Shown: in pieces, positions 44,671 to 52,291 of the stretch
Position numbering within the stretch: position 1 is the stretch's first letter
How the letters are laid out: each line of letters begins with the position of its first letter
From: an uncultured Granulosicoccaceae bacterium
GTDB lineage: Bacteria; Pseudomonadota; Gammaproteobacteria; Granulosicoccales; Granulosicoccaceae
Assembly (NCBI GenBank): GCA_937958675.1
Contig: CALGND010000067.1
Coordinates: 1-64,000, forward strand
Direction of reading: 5' to 3'
DNA length: 64,000 nucleotides
The notes under the pieces: model-generated
Seen by the model: only the letters and a program-made list of their open reading frames with translations
Told to the model about the DNA's origin: nothing
The model's database searches: none
Made by a program: the position numbers and the translations under genes

Positions 44671-45210
44671 CTAATCGCCTTCAAAATTACACAGCACATG
44701 CACGGGAACATCCATCGCCTCAATTTTTTTGCGCCCGCCGAGTTCAGGTAAATCGACAATAAATGCGGCGCCGACAATGTCAGCACCTACGCGTCTTAAA
44801 AGCTTAATGCCCGCTTCGCATGTTCCTCCTGTCGCGATTAGGTCGTCAACTATAAGTACCCGCTCGTCTTTGTGGAGCGCATCGTCATGGATTTCCATAG
44901 TGTCTTGACCGTACTCCAACTCATATTGCTCCTGCAGCACATTGCCAGGCAGCTTGCCTGATTTTCGTATTGGGACAAAGCCCAGCGCAAGTTGGTGCGC
45001 CACGGCTCCGCCTAGGATAAATCCGCGTGCCTCGAGCGCGACCACCTTGTCAATTTCTAAGCCTGCATAGGGGTGTAGCAACTTGTCTATCGCTATTCTA
45101 AAACCACGTGGGCTGTTAAATAAGGTAGTGACATCCCTGAATTGAATTCCCGGCTTTGGGTAATCTGGAATAGTGCGAATGTAGTCTTTCAGGTCGGTGG
45201 AATGTTGCAT
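44671..45210 (-). CDS. apt: Adenine phosphoribosyltransferase
   Basis: Apt salvages adenine with PRPP to make AMP. The 179-residue product has the APT signature [18 protein letters not shown] near the start, [30 protein letters not shown] and the PRPP-binding loop [17 protein letters not shown]. Length is normal for the family. It is a single gene, diverging from the DUF533 gene across 170 bases. Confidence 0.96.
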   Translation of the reverse strand: MQHSTDLKDYIRTIPDYPKPGIQFRDVTTLFNSPRGFRIAIDKLLHPYAGLEIDKVVALEARGFILGGAVAHQLALGFVPIRKSGKLPGNVLQEQYELEYGQDTMEIHDDALHKDERVLIVDDLIATGGTCEAGIKLLRRVGADIVGAAFIVDLPELGGRKKIEAMDVPVHVLCNFEGD

Positions 45211-45381
45211 GATTTATAGTGATGTCAGGCTTGGAGTTCTGTTTTGGCTGATTTTTGAACAATCTATCGGTTTTCAGAGCCAGCGTTTACACGATGATAC
45301 CGTTGAAGAGGTCTTTGTGGGAAGCCGCATGCATCGCCCGTGATAAAATTGCGACGAACAATCATATTATTGGAGTAGGAA

Positions 45382-46125
45382 ATGAATCTTGTTGGTACTT
45401 TAGGCAAAATGCTTTTAAGCAACGCAATGAAGGGTGGTGGTGGTGCCGATATCCTCGGCAACCTGCTCGGTGGTGCTGCTCAAAAGGGTCAGGCAGGCGC
45501 AGGTGGCTTGGGCGGTCTACTTGGCAATGCTAGCCAAGGTGGCGGCGGCGGTCTTGGTGATCTACTTGGCAAGCTTCAACAAAGCGGCCAAGGTCAAGTA
45601 CAGCAACAAGCTCCACAAGGTGCTAACGCTGGTGCAGGCGGTTTAGGTGATTTACTCGGCGGCTTATTGGGCGGCCAAGCAGGTGCACAAGGTGGTGGCT
45701 TAGGTGATTTACTCGGTAGTGCATTAGGTGGACAAGTGCCAGGTGCCCAGGTGCCAGCTCCTACAGCTCAGCAAACCGGCCAAGCAGAACTACTCATTAA
45801 AGCGATGATCAGCGCTGCAAAATCTGATGGCGCAGTCGATGCGCAAGAGCAGGAAAAAATCGTTGGCCAACTAGGCGATATCGATGCTGAAGAAGCAGCG
45901 TTTATCAGAGCGGAAATGCAAAAACCTCTTGATTTGGCTGGCCTTGTAAGCAGCGTTCCTCGTGGTATGGAGCAACAGGTTTACTTGCTATCTTTGATGT
46001 CAATAAATTTGGATTCAAAAGCTGAGGCTGACTACCTAGATAAATTGGCTCAAGGTTTAAATATCAATAACCAAGTGAGCAATCAATTACATCAAGAACT
46101 TGGCGCGCCGTTGTTATACGCATAA
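45382..46125 (+). CDS. Glycine-rich DUF533 (TerB-like) protein
   Basis: The 247-residue product has a low-complexity first half made of Gly/Leu/Gln blocks, with GGLGDLLG-type units repeated three to four times (about residues 20-120). A DUF533/TerB-like helical domain follows (about 130-245: LLIKAMISAAKSDGAVDAQE, YLLSLMSINLDSKAEADYLD). DUF533 resembles E. coli YebE. The TerB-like acidic pattern D-G-x-(V)-D may bind metal. Function is unknown. A GGAG site precedes the start. Confidence 0.85.
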   Translation: MNLVGTLGKMLLSNAMKGGGGADILGNLLGGAAQKGQAGAGGLGGLLGNASQGGGGGLGDLLGKLQQSGQGQVQQQAPQGANAGAGGLGDLLGGLLGGQAGAQGGGLGDLLGSALGGQVPGAQVPAPTAQQTGQAELLIKAMISAAKSDGAVDAQEQEKIVGQLGDIDAEEAAFIRAEMQKPLDLAGLVSSVPRGMEQQVYLLSLMSINLDSKAEADYLDKLAQGLNINNQVSNQLHQELGAPLLYA

Positions 46126-46162
46126 ACCACCAAACCAACAGATCGTAAAACTGGGGAATAAT

Positions 46163-47701
46163 ATGAAACGCTGTGTGCTTTTGCTCCTATTAGCATTTCC
46201 AATGCTGGCGTCTGCCGACGTCACGTTTTACTCCAAGTGTGATTATAAAGGCCCTGGTGTGGCATTAGCACCAGGGGATTACACTGCCAGAGAGATGCTG
46301 CAATTCGGTATTCCTCAAGATTCCATATCTGCTGTAGACGTGCCACGTGGCCTAACGGTTACACTTTATGAAAACGATTTATTTGATGGGCGTTATGGCA
46401 CTTTGAAGCGATCTGATCCGTGCTTAACTAACGACCGTTTTGATGATGTGGTCAGCTCTATCTCCATAAGAGAGAGCTTTGAGGTCACCACACCGATAGC
46501 GCAAGCTGATACTCGATCCAATGCGGGTATTACGCTTTATACCGAATGTGGTTTTGCTGGTAGCTCTGCAATCGTTGGTGAGGGTAATTACAATCTCTCG
46601 CAATTAAAGAAGCTTGGCATCCCCGACAACACAGTTTCGTCGGTGAAGGTGGCTGATGGCTATGCGGTGACACTCTACGAAAATGATTTTCTCAGGGGGC
46701 GCTCTGGGCGCTTAGTTCAAGACCTTAGTTGCCTTCAGAATGATAAATTCGATGATACCGTAAGCTCAGTAGCCGTAGTGCGCAGTGCTGATGCCGTCAT
46801 TGAAACACCAACACCAGCAGCGGTGGCTCAGTCTGCAATCACTTTGTATTCCGAATGCAACTACAAAGGCCGTGCTGTCAATGTGGAGGAAGGTGAGTTC
46901 TCCACCGAGATGCTGCTTAAGCTAGGTGTGGCAAATAACTCTATTTCTTCTATCCGAGTATCAGACGGGTTTCAGGTTGAGTTGTTTGAAAACGATTTTT
47001 ATCGAGGTTCTTCTGGCACCTTGCGCCAAAACGATAATTGCTTAGTTGATGATCGGTTTAACGATACCATTTCCTCATTGATTGTATCTCGAGATCCACG
47101 TGCGGTCGCAGATGCCGAAGTGGCGGCTACGGTAAAAGACAACCGTGTTGGCGTAACGGTTTTTGGCCATTGCAACTATAAAGGTGGCAGCGTCAAAATA
47201 AAGGTTGGCGAATACAATGTAGACGCATTGAAGGCCCTTCGGATCAAAGACAATGTTATTTCTTCTTTCAAGGTGGAGAAAGGCTTTCAAGTCACTATGT
47301 ATGATGCGGCTGATTTTACTGGTCAAGGCAAAATATTCACTGAAAACGATAGCTGCCTGGATGACGACAGATTGAATGAGGCGGTGTCCTCATTGGTCGT
47401 TGAGCCCTTGAAAGTTACAAGACCTACCAACAACCAAGTTACGCAAATCAGAAAGCCGACGGTAACTTCCAGTGACAACGATTTGGCTGCGGTTAACAAG
47501 GCACTTCAATGTGTAGAACAATATGTGTCTCGGGGCCTATGTGATTCGCACCGTTGGGCAAATATCAGCCAACGCTGTGATCTTGCAAAAACTGAGCTGA
47601 TGACAGATGGCTATTTGCGTGGTCATGTTGATGCGGGTAACTGTAAAACTGAATACTGGGAAGAACTTTCAAGGCGTGTTGCTAACCCAGCGCAGCGTTA
47701 G
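46163..47701 (+). CDS. Secreted protein with four beta/gamma-crystallin domains, predicted calcium-binding
   Basis: The 512-residue product has a signal peptide (MKRCVLLLLLAFPMLASA) and four beta/gamma-crystallin domains at about residues 20-103, 122-205, 225-308 and 330-413, plus a C-terminal 95-residue Cys-containing tail. Each domain should hold two calcium clamps of the form (N/D)(N/D)xx(S/T)S. Seven of eight fit, among them DDVVSS, DNTVSS, DDTVSS, NNSISS, NDTISS and DNVISS; the first (QDSISA) is degenerate. Every domain also has a Cys pair at matching positions, possibly disulfide-bonded. The ATG follows GGGGAA. An earlier frame overlapping the DUF533 gene would spoil the signal peptide. 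It precedes a DUF2959 lipoprotein gene by 34 bases. Confidence 0.9.
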   Translation: MKRCVLLLLLAFPMLASADVTFYSKCDYKGPGVALAPGDYTAREMLQFGIPQDSISAVDVPRGLTVTLYENDLFDGRYGTLKRSDPCLTNDRFDDVVSSISIRESFEVTTPIAQADTRSNAGITLYTECGFAGSSAIVGEGNYNLSQLKKLGIPDNTVSSVKVADGYAVTLYENDFLRGRSGRLVQDLSCLQNDKFDDTVSSVAVVRSADAVIETPTPAAVAQSAITLYSECNYKGRAVNVEEGEFSTEMLLKLGVANNSISSIRVSDGFQVELFENDFYRGSSGTLRQNDNCLVDDRFNDTISSLIVSRDPRAVADAEVAATVKDNRVGVTVFGHCNYKGGSVKIKVGEYNVDALKALRIKDNVISSFKVEKGFQVTMYDAADFTGQGKIFTENDSCLDDDRLNEAVSSLVVEPLKVTRPTNNQVTQIRKPTVTSSDNDLAAVNKALQCVEQYVSRGLCDSHRWANISQRCDLAKTELMTDGYLRGHVDAGNCKTEYWEELSRRVANPAQR

Positions 47702-47735
47702 CGTTTAATTAATTAATGAGAAGAGCTTATTTGTA

Positions 47736-48383
47736 ATGATGACAAACAGAGTAATTTTGTTGGCAGCACTAACGTTGTCGTTTTCCGCTTGCAGTACTGT
47801 TAAGTACAACACGCTAGAAAAGGTTGGCATACACAAACGCGATATATTGGTTTCTGATGTAAAAGAAGCACGCGATGCGCAAAAAGATGCACAAGGGCAG
47901 TTTCAAGATGCGCTAGAGCGTTTTGGAACCGTCATCGAAATCGAAGAAACCAATTTGAAAAAGGCATACAACCGACTAAAGGATGAATACGACGACAGTG
48001 TCGATGCAGCCGAGGACGTGTCTGATGAAATTAATGATGTTGAGAAGGTGGCGGGTGATCTTTTCAAAGAGTGGGAAAACGAAATCAAGCAATATTCAGA
48101 TGCCAATTTGCGCCGCGATAGCCAATCAAAATTACGTGATACTCAAGGTCGTTACAAGCAAATGCTATCGAGCATGAAGGCGGCTGAGGCAAGTATGCAA
48201 CCGGTGCTGGCCACGTTTAAAGATAATGTTTTATACCTTAAGCACAACCTAAACGCTCAAGCTGTGGGTTCCTTGCGAGGCACATTTAATAGCCTGGAAG
48301 GAGATATTGAACGATTAGTTAATCAAATGAATCAATCAATTGAGCGTTCAAATGATTTCATCGCACAAATGAAAACTTCATGA
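47736..48383 (+). CDS. DUF2959 lipoprotein
   Basis: The 215-residue product has a lipoprotein signal (VILLAALTLSFSAC, the Cys being lipidated) and an all-helical, charged coiled-coil body. Typical family stretches are NTLEKVGIHKRDILVSDVKE, AREAQKDAQGQF-like AARDAQ segments and VLATFKDNVLYLKHNLNAQA. DUF2959 is widespread in marine gammaproteobacteria and has no known function. It overlaps the following DUF2288 gene by ATGA. Confidence 0.9.
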   Translation: MMTNRVILLAALTLSFSACSTVKYNTLEKVGIHKRDILVSDVKEARDAQKDAQGQFQDALERFGTVIEIEETNLKKAYNRLKDEYDDSVDAAEDVSDEINDVEKVAGDLFKEWENEIKQYSDANLRRDSQSKLRDTQGRYKQMLSSMKAAEASMQPVLATFKDNVLYLKHNLNAQAVGSLRGTFNSLEGDIERLVNQMNQSIERSNDFIAQMKTS

Positions 48384-48724
48384 GTTCTGATGAACTAGCA
48401 GAGCAAGGCTTACAAGAATCCGACTTACAGGCCAAGCTAAATAGCGAAACCGCGATTATTGATTGGAATGAGTTAGTTAAGCATTTTGCGCGCGGGGTTG
48501 TGATAAAGATTAATCCTTCGCTGGATTTACTTGAAGCCGCTGAGGGTTTAGCAACCGATAACGTCAAGCAATTTGAAGAGTGGGTTGCTACGGGCAAGCT
48601 CAGCCGCGCCAGTGATGATGATGCGCGTGATTGGACAGCGCGAGAACCAGACTTTTGGTGTGTGGTAGCAGCGCCTTGGGTGCTAGTGCAGGAAAAACTT
48701 CCGGGGTCTAGTCAGATTAATTAA
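48380..48724 (+). CDS. DUF2288 family protein
   Basis: The 114-residue cytoplasmic product matches DUF2288: LNSETAIIDWNELVKHFARG, VVIKINPSLDLLEAAEGLAT, and DWTAREPDFWCVVAAPWVLV near the end. Function is unknown. It is translationally coupled to the DUF2959 lipoprotein gene. A hairpin repeat begins directly after its stop codon. Confidence 0.88.
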   Translation: MSSDELAEQGLQESDLQAKLNSETAIIDWNELVKHFARGVVIKINPSLDLLEAAEGLATDNVKQFEEWVATGKLSRASDDDARDWTAREPDFWCVVAAPWVLVQEKLPGSSQIN

Positions 48725-48725
48725 T

Positions 48726-48795
48726 GTCGTCCTCGCGAAGGCGGGGAACCATGTCAATCGAAACATGGGCCTCGTCTGTGCGGTGCGAGGACGAC
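48726..48795. repeat. Interspersed-type inverted repeat, REP/MITE-like
   Basis: GTCGTCCTCGC at one end and GCGAGGACGAC at the other are perfect inverted copies 48 bases apart. An inner CCATGT/ACATGG pair adds a second stem. The outer arm with the following GAAGGCGGGG resembles the short palindromic intergenic repeats common in many proteobacteria. It starts just after the DUF2288 stop and ends 17 bases before the convergent ispG stop, so it may also act as a two-way terminator. Only this copy is seen in the window. Confidence 0.7.
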
Positions 48796-48812
48796 ACTGC
48801 TTTGGGATCGAA

Positions 48813-50024
48813 CTAACCAGGCTTATAGTGCGATTCCACATAATTTTGTACGATTGTTTGAAACTCCTCAGCGATATTGTCACCTTTCAGTGTGACATCG
48901 CGTTCACCATCAATAAACACCGGTGCGACTGGCCTTTCTCCGGTGCCGGGTAGGCTAATGCCGATGTTAGCGTGTTTGCTTTCACCGGGTCCGTTCACCA
49001 CGCAGCCCATTACCGCGACGGACATATCTTCAACGCCTGGGTGCTTGTCTTTCCAATCAGGCATGCTATCGCGCAAGTAAGTTTGTATACGCTCGGCGAG
49101 TGTTTGAAAGTACGTGCTGCTAGTGCGACCGCAGCCTGGGCAGGCAGTCACCATGGGCGTGAAAGATCTTAAGCCCATTGTCTGTAAAATTTCCTGCGCC
49201 ACGATGACTTCTTTAGTGCGATCACCGCCGGGTTCTGGTGTGAGTGAAATACGAATGGTATCGCCAATGCCTTGCTGTAGTAGCACAGCCAATGCGGCAG
49301 TGGACGCTACAATTCCCTTAGATCCCATACCGGCTTCAGTTAAGCCTAAGTGCAATGCGTAATCGCAGCGTCTGGCAAGCTCTTGATAAACTTGAATGAG
49401 ATCCTGTACTCGACTCATCTTGCAAGAGATGATGATCTTGTTGCTTGGTAGGCCAATATCTTCTGCTTTGGCTGCGCTTTCCAGTGCCGATGCAATCACG
49501 GCTTCTCGGTTGATTTGGTCCAACGGCTTTGGATGAGCGAGGGCTGCGTTTTTGTCAAGTAGGCGAGCGAGCAGCTCCTGGTCGAGGCTGCCCCAATTAG
49601 CGCCAATACGAACCGGTTTATCAAGCTTTGCCGCAATTTCGATCATTTGGCTAAATTGCTCATCTCGTTTACGACCGCGGCCTACATTGCCTGGATTGAT
49701 GCGGAATTTATCGAGGGTTTCAGCGCAAGCAGGCACGCTGGACAATAATTTGTGCCCATTAAAATGAAAATCACCGACAATGGGCACGTGTACACCCATC
49801 CGCTCCAGATTCTCGCGTATTTCGGGCACGGCACGTGCTGCGGCTTCAGTGTTGACGGTGATGCGAACCAGCTCAGAGCCCGCTCTAGCGAGGTCTGCGA
49901 TTTGATTGGCTGTGCGTATAACATCTTCGGTATCGGTGTTGGTCATGGATTGCACACCTATTGGTGCGCCTCCGCCGATGTTGACCGAGGAAACAGTTAC
50001 TGACTGCGAGGCTCTACGTGGCAT
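48813..50024 (-). CDS. ispG: 4-hydroxy-3-methylbut-2-enyl diphosphate synthase (IspG/GcpE)
   Basis: IspG catalyses the step from MEcPP to HMBPP in the MEP isoprenoid pathway and holds one [4Fe-4S] cluster. The 403-residue product has the N-terminal TIM-barrel ([30 protein letters not shown]) and the cluster ligands in ACPGCGRTS and [12 protein letters not shown]. Length fits the two-domain bacterial enzyme. It is a single gene, divergent from hrcA. Confidence 0.96.
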   Translation of the reverse strand: MPRRASQSVTVSSVNIGGGAPIGVQSMTNTDTEDVIRTANQIADLARAGSELVRITVNTEAAARAVPEIRENLERMGVHVPIVGDFHFNGHKLLSSVPACAETLDKFRINPGNVGRGRKRDEQFSQMIEIAAKLDKPVRIGANWGSLDQELLARLLDKNAALAHPKPLDQINREAVIASALESAAKAEDIGLPSNKIIISCKMSRVQDLIQVYQELARRCDYALHLGLTEAGMGSKGIVASTAALAVLLQQGIGDTIRISLTPEPGGDRTKEVIVAQEILQTMGLRSFTPMVTACPGCGRTSSTYFQTLAERIQTYLRDSMPDWKDKHPGVEDMSVAVMGCVVNGPGESKHANIGISLPGTGERPVAPVFIDGERDVTLKGDNIAEEFQTIVQNYVESHYKPG

Positions 50025-50138
50025 AAAATAGGGTTGTGTTGGCCCAGATGGCCCTTAGTTTAGCCTTAAGTAACTTATGAGTGACTTATTAAGTGTCTTA
50101 AGTGAGTGGCATCGTTGCCAAAAGCTGCGGAAAATACC

Positions 50139-51215
50139 ATGGTATCGGACCTGGATCTAGAATTTAACGAACGAGAGCAGCATATTCTGAAATTGCTGGT
50201 CGATCACTATATCAGCCAAGGGCAACCGGTAGGCTCGCGCACGCTATCGCGTTTACCGGGAATCGACATCAGCGCGGCGTCTGTACGTAATGTCATGGGT
50301 GATCTTGAGCAAATGGGTTTGCTCAAGTCGCCACATACCTCAGCTGGCCGTGTTCCAACCTCTAAGGCTTTTCGGGTGTTTGTTGATACGCTGCTCGAAG
50401 TGCAGCCTGTAGATGAATCCTCAATCACGCGTATGCGTACAGCACTTGATCCTAACCTCAGCGATCAAAATTTAGTGACCGTTGCCTCAAACTATTTGTC
50501 AGGCTTTACGCGTATGGCGGGCATGGTAACGGTGCCGCGGCGAGATGAACCGCCGATGAAGCAGGTTGAGTTTATTCCTTTATCTGATAAGCGTGTGTTG
50601 GTCGTGCTGATCATTAACGATAAAGAAGTGCAAAACCGCATTATCCATACCGAGCAGGACTACTCCAAAGATGACCTAGACAAATTTGCCCGAATGCTCA
50701 ACACCGAATACTTGGGTCGGCCCTTGCAAGAAGTCCGGGATCTATTGCGTCAAGACTTGCAGAAAACTCGCTCTAATATGAGCCAAACTATGCAGCTGAT
50801 GATTGATGTTGCGGGAAAAATATTCGACGAAGAGGGTGAGACAGATAGCGCGGCTGATAATATGGTGGTGGCGGGCGAGACTAATCTGATGGGGCATTCC
50901 GACCTGCACGACGTTAAAAAGCTGCGTGAGCTTTTTGAAGCTTTTGAGGCGAAACGCGAGATCTATCATTTACTTGAACAATGTGTATCAGCTGATGGTG
51001 TGCAGATATTTATTGGCCGCGAATCTGGCTATGATGCGCTGGGTGAATGCAGCCTGGTTACCGCCCCTTATGAAATGGATGGCAAGGTGTTAGGCGTATT
51101 AGGCGTGGTTGGCCCTAAGCGAATGGCTTATGATCACGTCATTCCTGTGGTAGATCTAACATCAAAGCTTCTTAGTGCGGCCTTGAATTCTCAAAATCAA
51201 ACGGATAAACGGTGA
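50139..51215 (+). CDS. hrcA: Heat-inducible transcription repressor HrcA
   Basis: HrcA represses chaperone genes by binding CIRCE operators. The product has the winged-helix N-terminus NEREQHILKLLVDHYISQGQ, PVGSRTLSRLPGIDISAASV and RNVMGDLEQMGLLKSPHTSA, followed by GRVPTSKAFRVFVDTLL, and a C-terminal GAF-like core (FIGRESGYDALGECSLVTAP). I chose the ATG at 50139, which has GGA upstream and gives the usual short leader. A GTG at 50106 is possible. No CIRCE sequence (TTAGCACTC-N9-GAGTGCTAA) is visible in front of grpE or dnaK. Confidence 0.93.
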   Translation: MVSDLDLEFNEREQHILKLLVDHYISQGQPVGSRTLSRLPGIDISAASVRNVMGDLEQMGLLKSPHTSAGRVPTSKAFRVFVDTLLEVQPVDESSITRMRTALDPNLSDQNLVTVASNYLSGFTRMAGMVTVPRRDEPPMKQVEFIPLSDKRVLVVLIINDKEVQNRIIHTEQDYSKDDLDKFARMLNTEYLGRPLQEVRDLLRQDLQKTRSNMSQTMQLMIDVAGKIFDEEGETDSAADNMVVAGETNLMGHSDLHDVKKLRELFEAFEAKREIYHLLEQCVSADGVQIFIGRESGYDALGECSLVTAPYEMDGKVLGVLGVVGPKRMAYDHVIPVVDLTSKLLSAALNSQNQTDKR

Positions 51216-51223
51216 ACGTGCCG

Positions 51224-51249
51224 CTTGAATTTGCCAAAAGAAGCCACAC
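51224..51249 (+). promoter_or_regulatory. Promoter-like element upstream of grpE, copy 1
   Basis: CTTGAAT starts a 26-base block TTGAATTTGCCAAA-AG-AAGCCACAC that recurs almost exactly in front of dnaK. CTTGAA is the sigma-32 -35 consensus. With 14 bases between, CCACAC sits where CCCCAT would be expected, a fair match. The copy and its place before two heat-shock genes favour a shared heat-shock promoter or an operator. It is followed by an overlapping hairpin GCCACAC/GTGTGGC (51243-51260). Confidence 0.6.
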
Positions 51250-51351
51250 AAACGTGTGGCGATTAAGTGATGATAACTGCGTGTAACATCCGCAAAAAGT
51301 TTACAAAACAACTTGTATTGAAGACGCTGGGCTGCGGCCCAAGGAAATTGA

Positions 51352-52017
51352 ATGACGCCTGAAAAACACGACCCCATGGAGAATGAAGCTGAGAATGAAG
51401 GGCTTGATGACTCAATGGAGATTGACCCTAATTTAGAATCTGAGCAAAGCACTGAGAAAGACGCCGTTACAGAGGGCGTCGATGCGGATGCTGTCGTAGA
51501 TTCCGATGATCCTCTAGGCTTTGGTAACAGTCGGATGGCTGATGAAGCCACACCGGCTGAGCTCGCCGAACAGCTCGCTGCGGCTGAAGCCAAGGCTAAT
51601 GATCATTGGCAGCGATTACTTTTGATGCAGGCGGATATGGAGAATCAGCGTAAGCGGGCGCAGAAGGAAGTCTCTAATGCCAAGAAATTTGCTCTCGAAG
51701 GCGTGGTTAATGAGCTATTACCTGTCAGAGACAGCCTCGAGATGGGTATTCAAGCCGCACAGCAAGATGATGCTGGGGTTGAGCAGATTGTTGAGGGCTC
51801 AGAGCTGACGCTAAAAATGCTTACGCAAGCATTTGAAAAATATAATATTGTTGAAATTAATCCGATTGATGAGAAGTTTAATCCGGAGTTTCATCAGGCA
51901 ATGTCGATGCAGGAAATCGAAGGCAAGGAGCCCAATACAGTGGCCAGTGTCTTGCAAAAAGGCTACACGCTAAACGACCGCTTGATTCGGCCTGCGTTAG
52001 TCATGGTAGCTAAGTGA
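51352..52017 (+). CDS. grpE: Nucleotide exchange factor GrpE
   Basis: GrpE is the ADP/ATP exchange factor of DnaK. The 221-residue product has an acidic disordered N-terminus (about 70 residues), a long helix (LAEQLAAAEAKANDHWQRLL, MQADMENQRKRAQKE) and the C-terminal beta-wing (FNPEFHQAMSMQEIEGKEPN, VASVLQKGYTLNDRLIRPAL, VMVAK). AGGAAA precedes the ATG. It lies between hrcA and dnaK and appears to be transcribed on its own, because a terminator-like hairpin with T run follows. Confidence 0.96.
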   Translation: MTPEKHDPMENEAENEGLDDSMEIDPNLESEQSTEKDAVTEGVDADAVVDSDDPLGFGNSRMADEATPAELAEQLAAAEAKANDHWQRLLLMQADMENQRKRAQKEVSNAKKFALEGVVNELLPVRDSLEMGIQAAQQDDAGVEQIVEGSELTLKMLTQAFEKYNIVEINPIDEKFNPEFHQAMSMQEIEGKEPNTVASVLQKGYTLNDRLIRPALVMVAK

Positions 52018-52139
52018 GGTTTTTTGCAACATTTTTGTATCGAATTTGATGCAATTCGTGAGCTAGCGCGGCATACTCTGAGCGATTTAAGCGATACGAT
52101 GGCGCGTTGCCATCGCGGCTTGGGGCCTAGGTTAAGTGT

Positions 52140-52163
52140 CCCAAGACAAATATTTGGGTTTTT
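52140..52163 (+). terminator. Intrinsic terminator after grpE with possible alternative fold
   Basis: CCCAA and TTGGG (extendable by a G-T pair) form a short stem followed by TTTTT. The 5' arm CCCAAG can also pair with CTTGGG at 52119-52124, which would prevent the terminator stem. A third hairpin, CGATGGC/GCCATCG, lies at 52097-52115. This may be a simple terminator with chance pairing, or a switchable one. The dnaK promoter-like element begins 35 bases further on. Confidence 0.5.
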
Positions 52164-52197
52164 AACATGAATAGGCCAGAAATCAGGGTTTAGGCTA

Positions 52198-52223
52198 TTG
52201 AATTTGCCAAACCCAAGCCACAC
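52198..52223 (+). promoter_or_regulatory. Promoter-like element upstream of dnaK, copy 2
   Basis: TTGAATTTGCCAAA-CCC-AAGCCACAC matches the element in front of grpE at 23 positions, with a 3-base instead of a 2-base spacer, while flanking sequences differ. ATTGAA stands for the -35 CTTGAA. The block lies 69 bases before the dnaK ATG and just after a terminator, so it is well placed to drive dnaK. Its use as a sigma-32 promoter or as an operator is inference. Confidence 0.6.
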
Positions 52224-52291
52224 GTTATTCCCATCATCGGAACGCCTCTAGAGGGTTCCACCTAATTTGCAATTTAAGACGAGTAGAGAAC

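Noticed and set aside
46100-46162. Upstream extension of the crystallin gene overlapping DUF533
   Set aside because: The ATG at 46163 has a ribosome site and opens a clean signal peptide; the extension would bury it.
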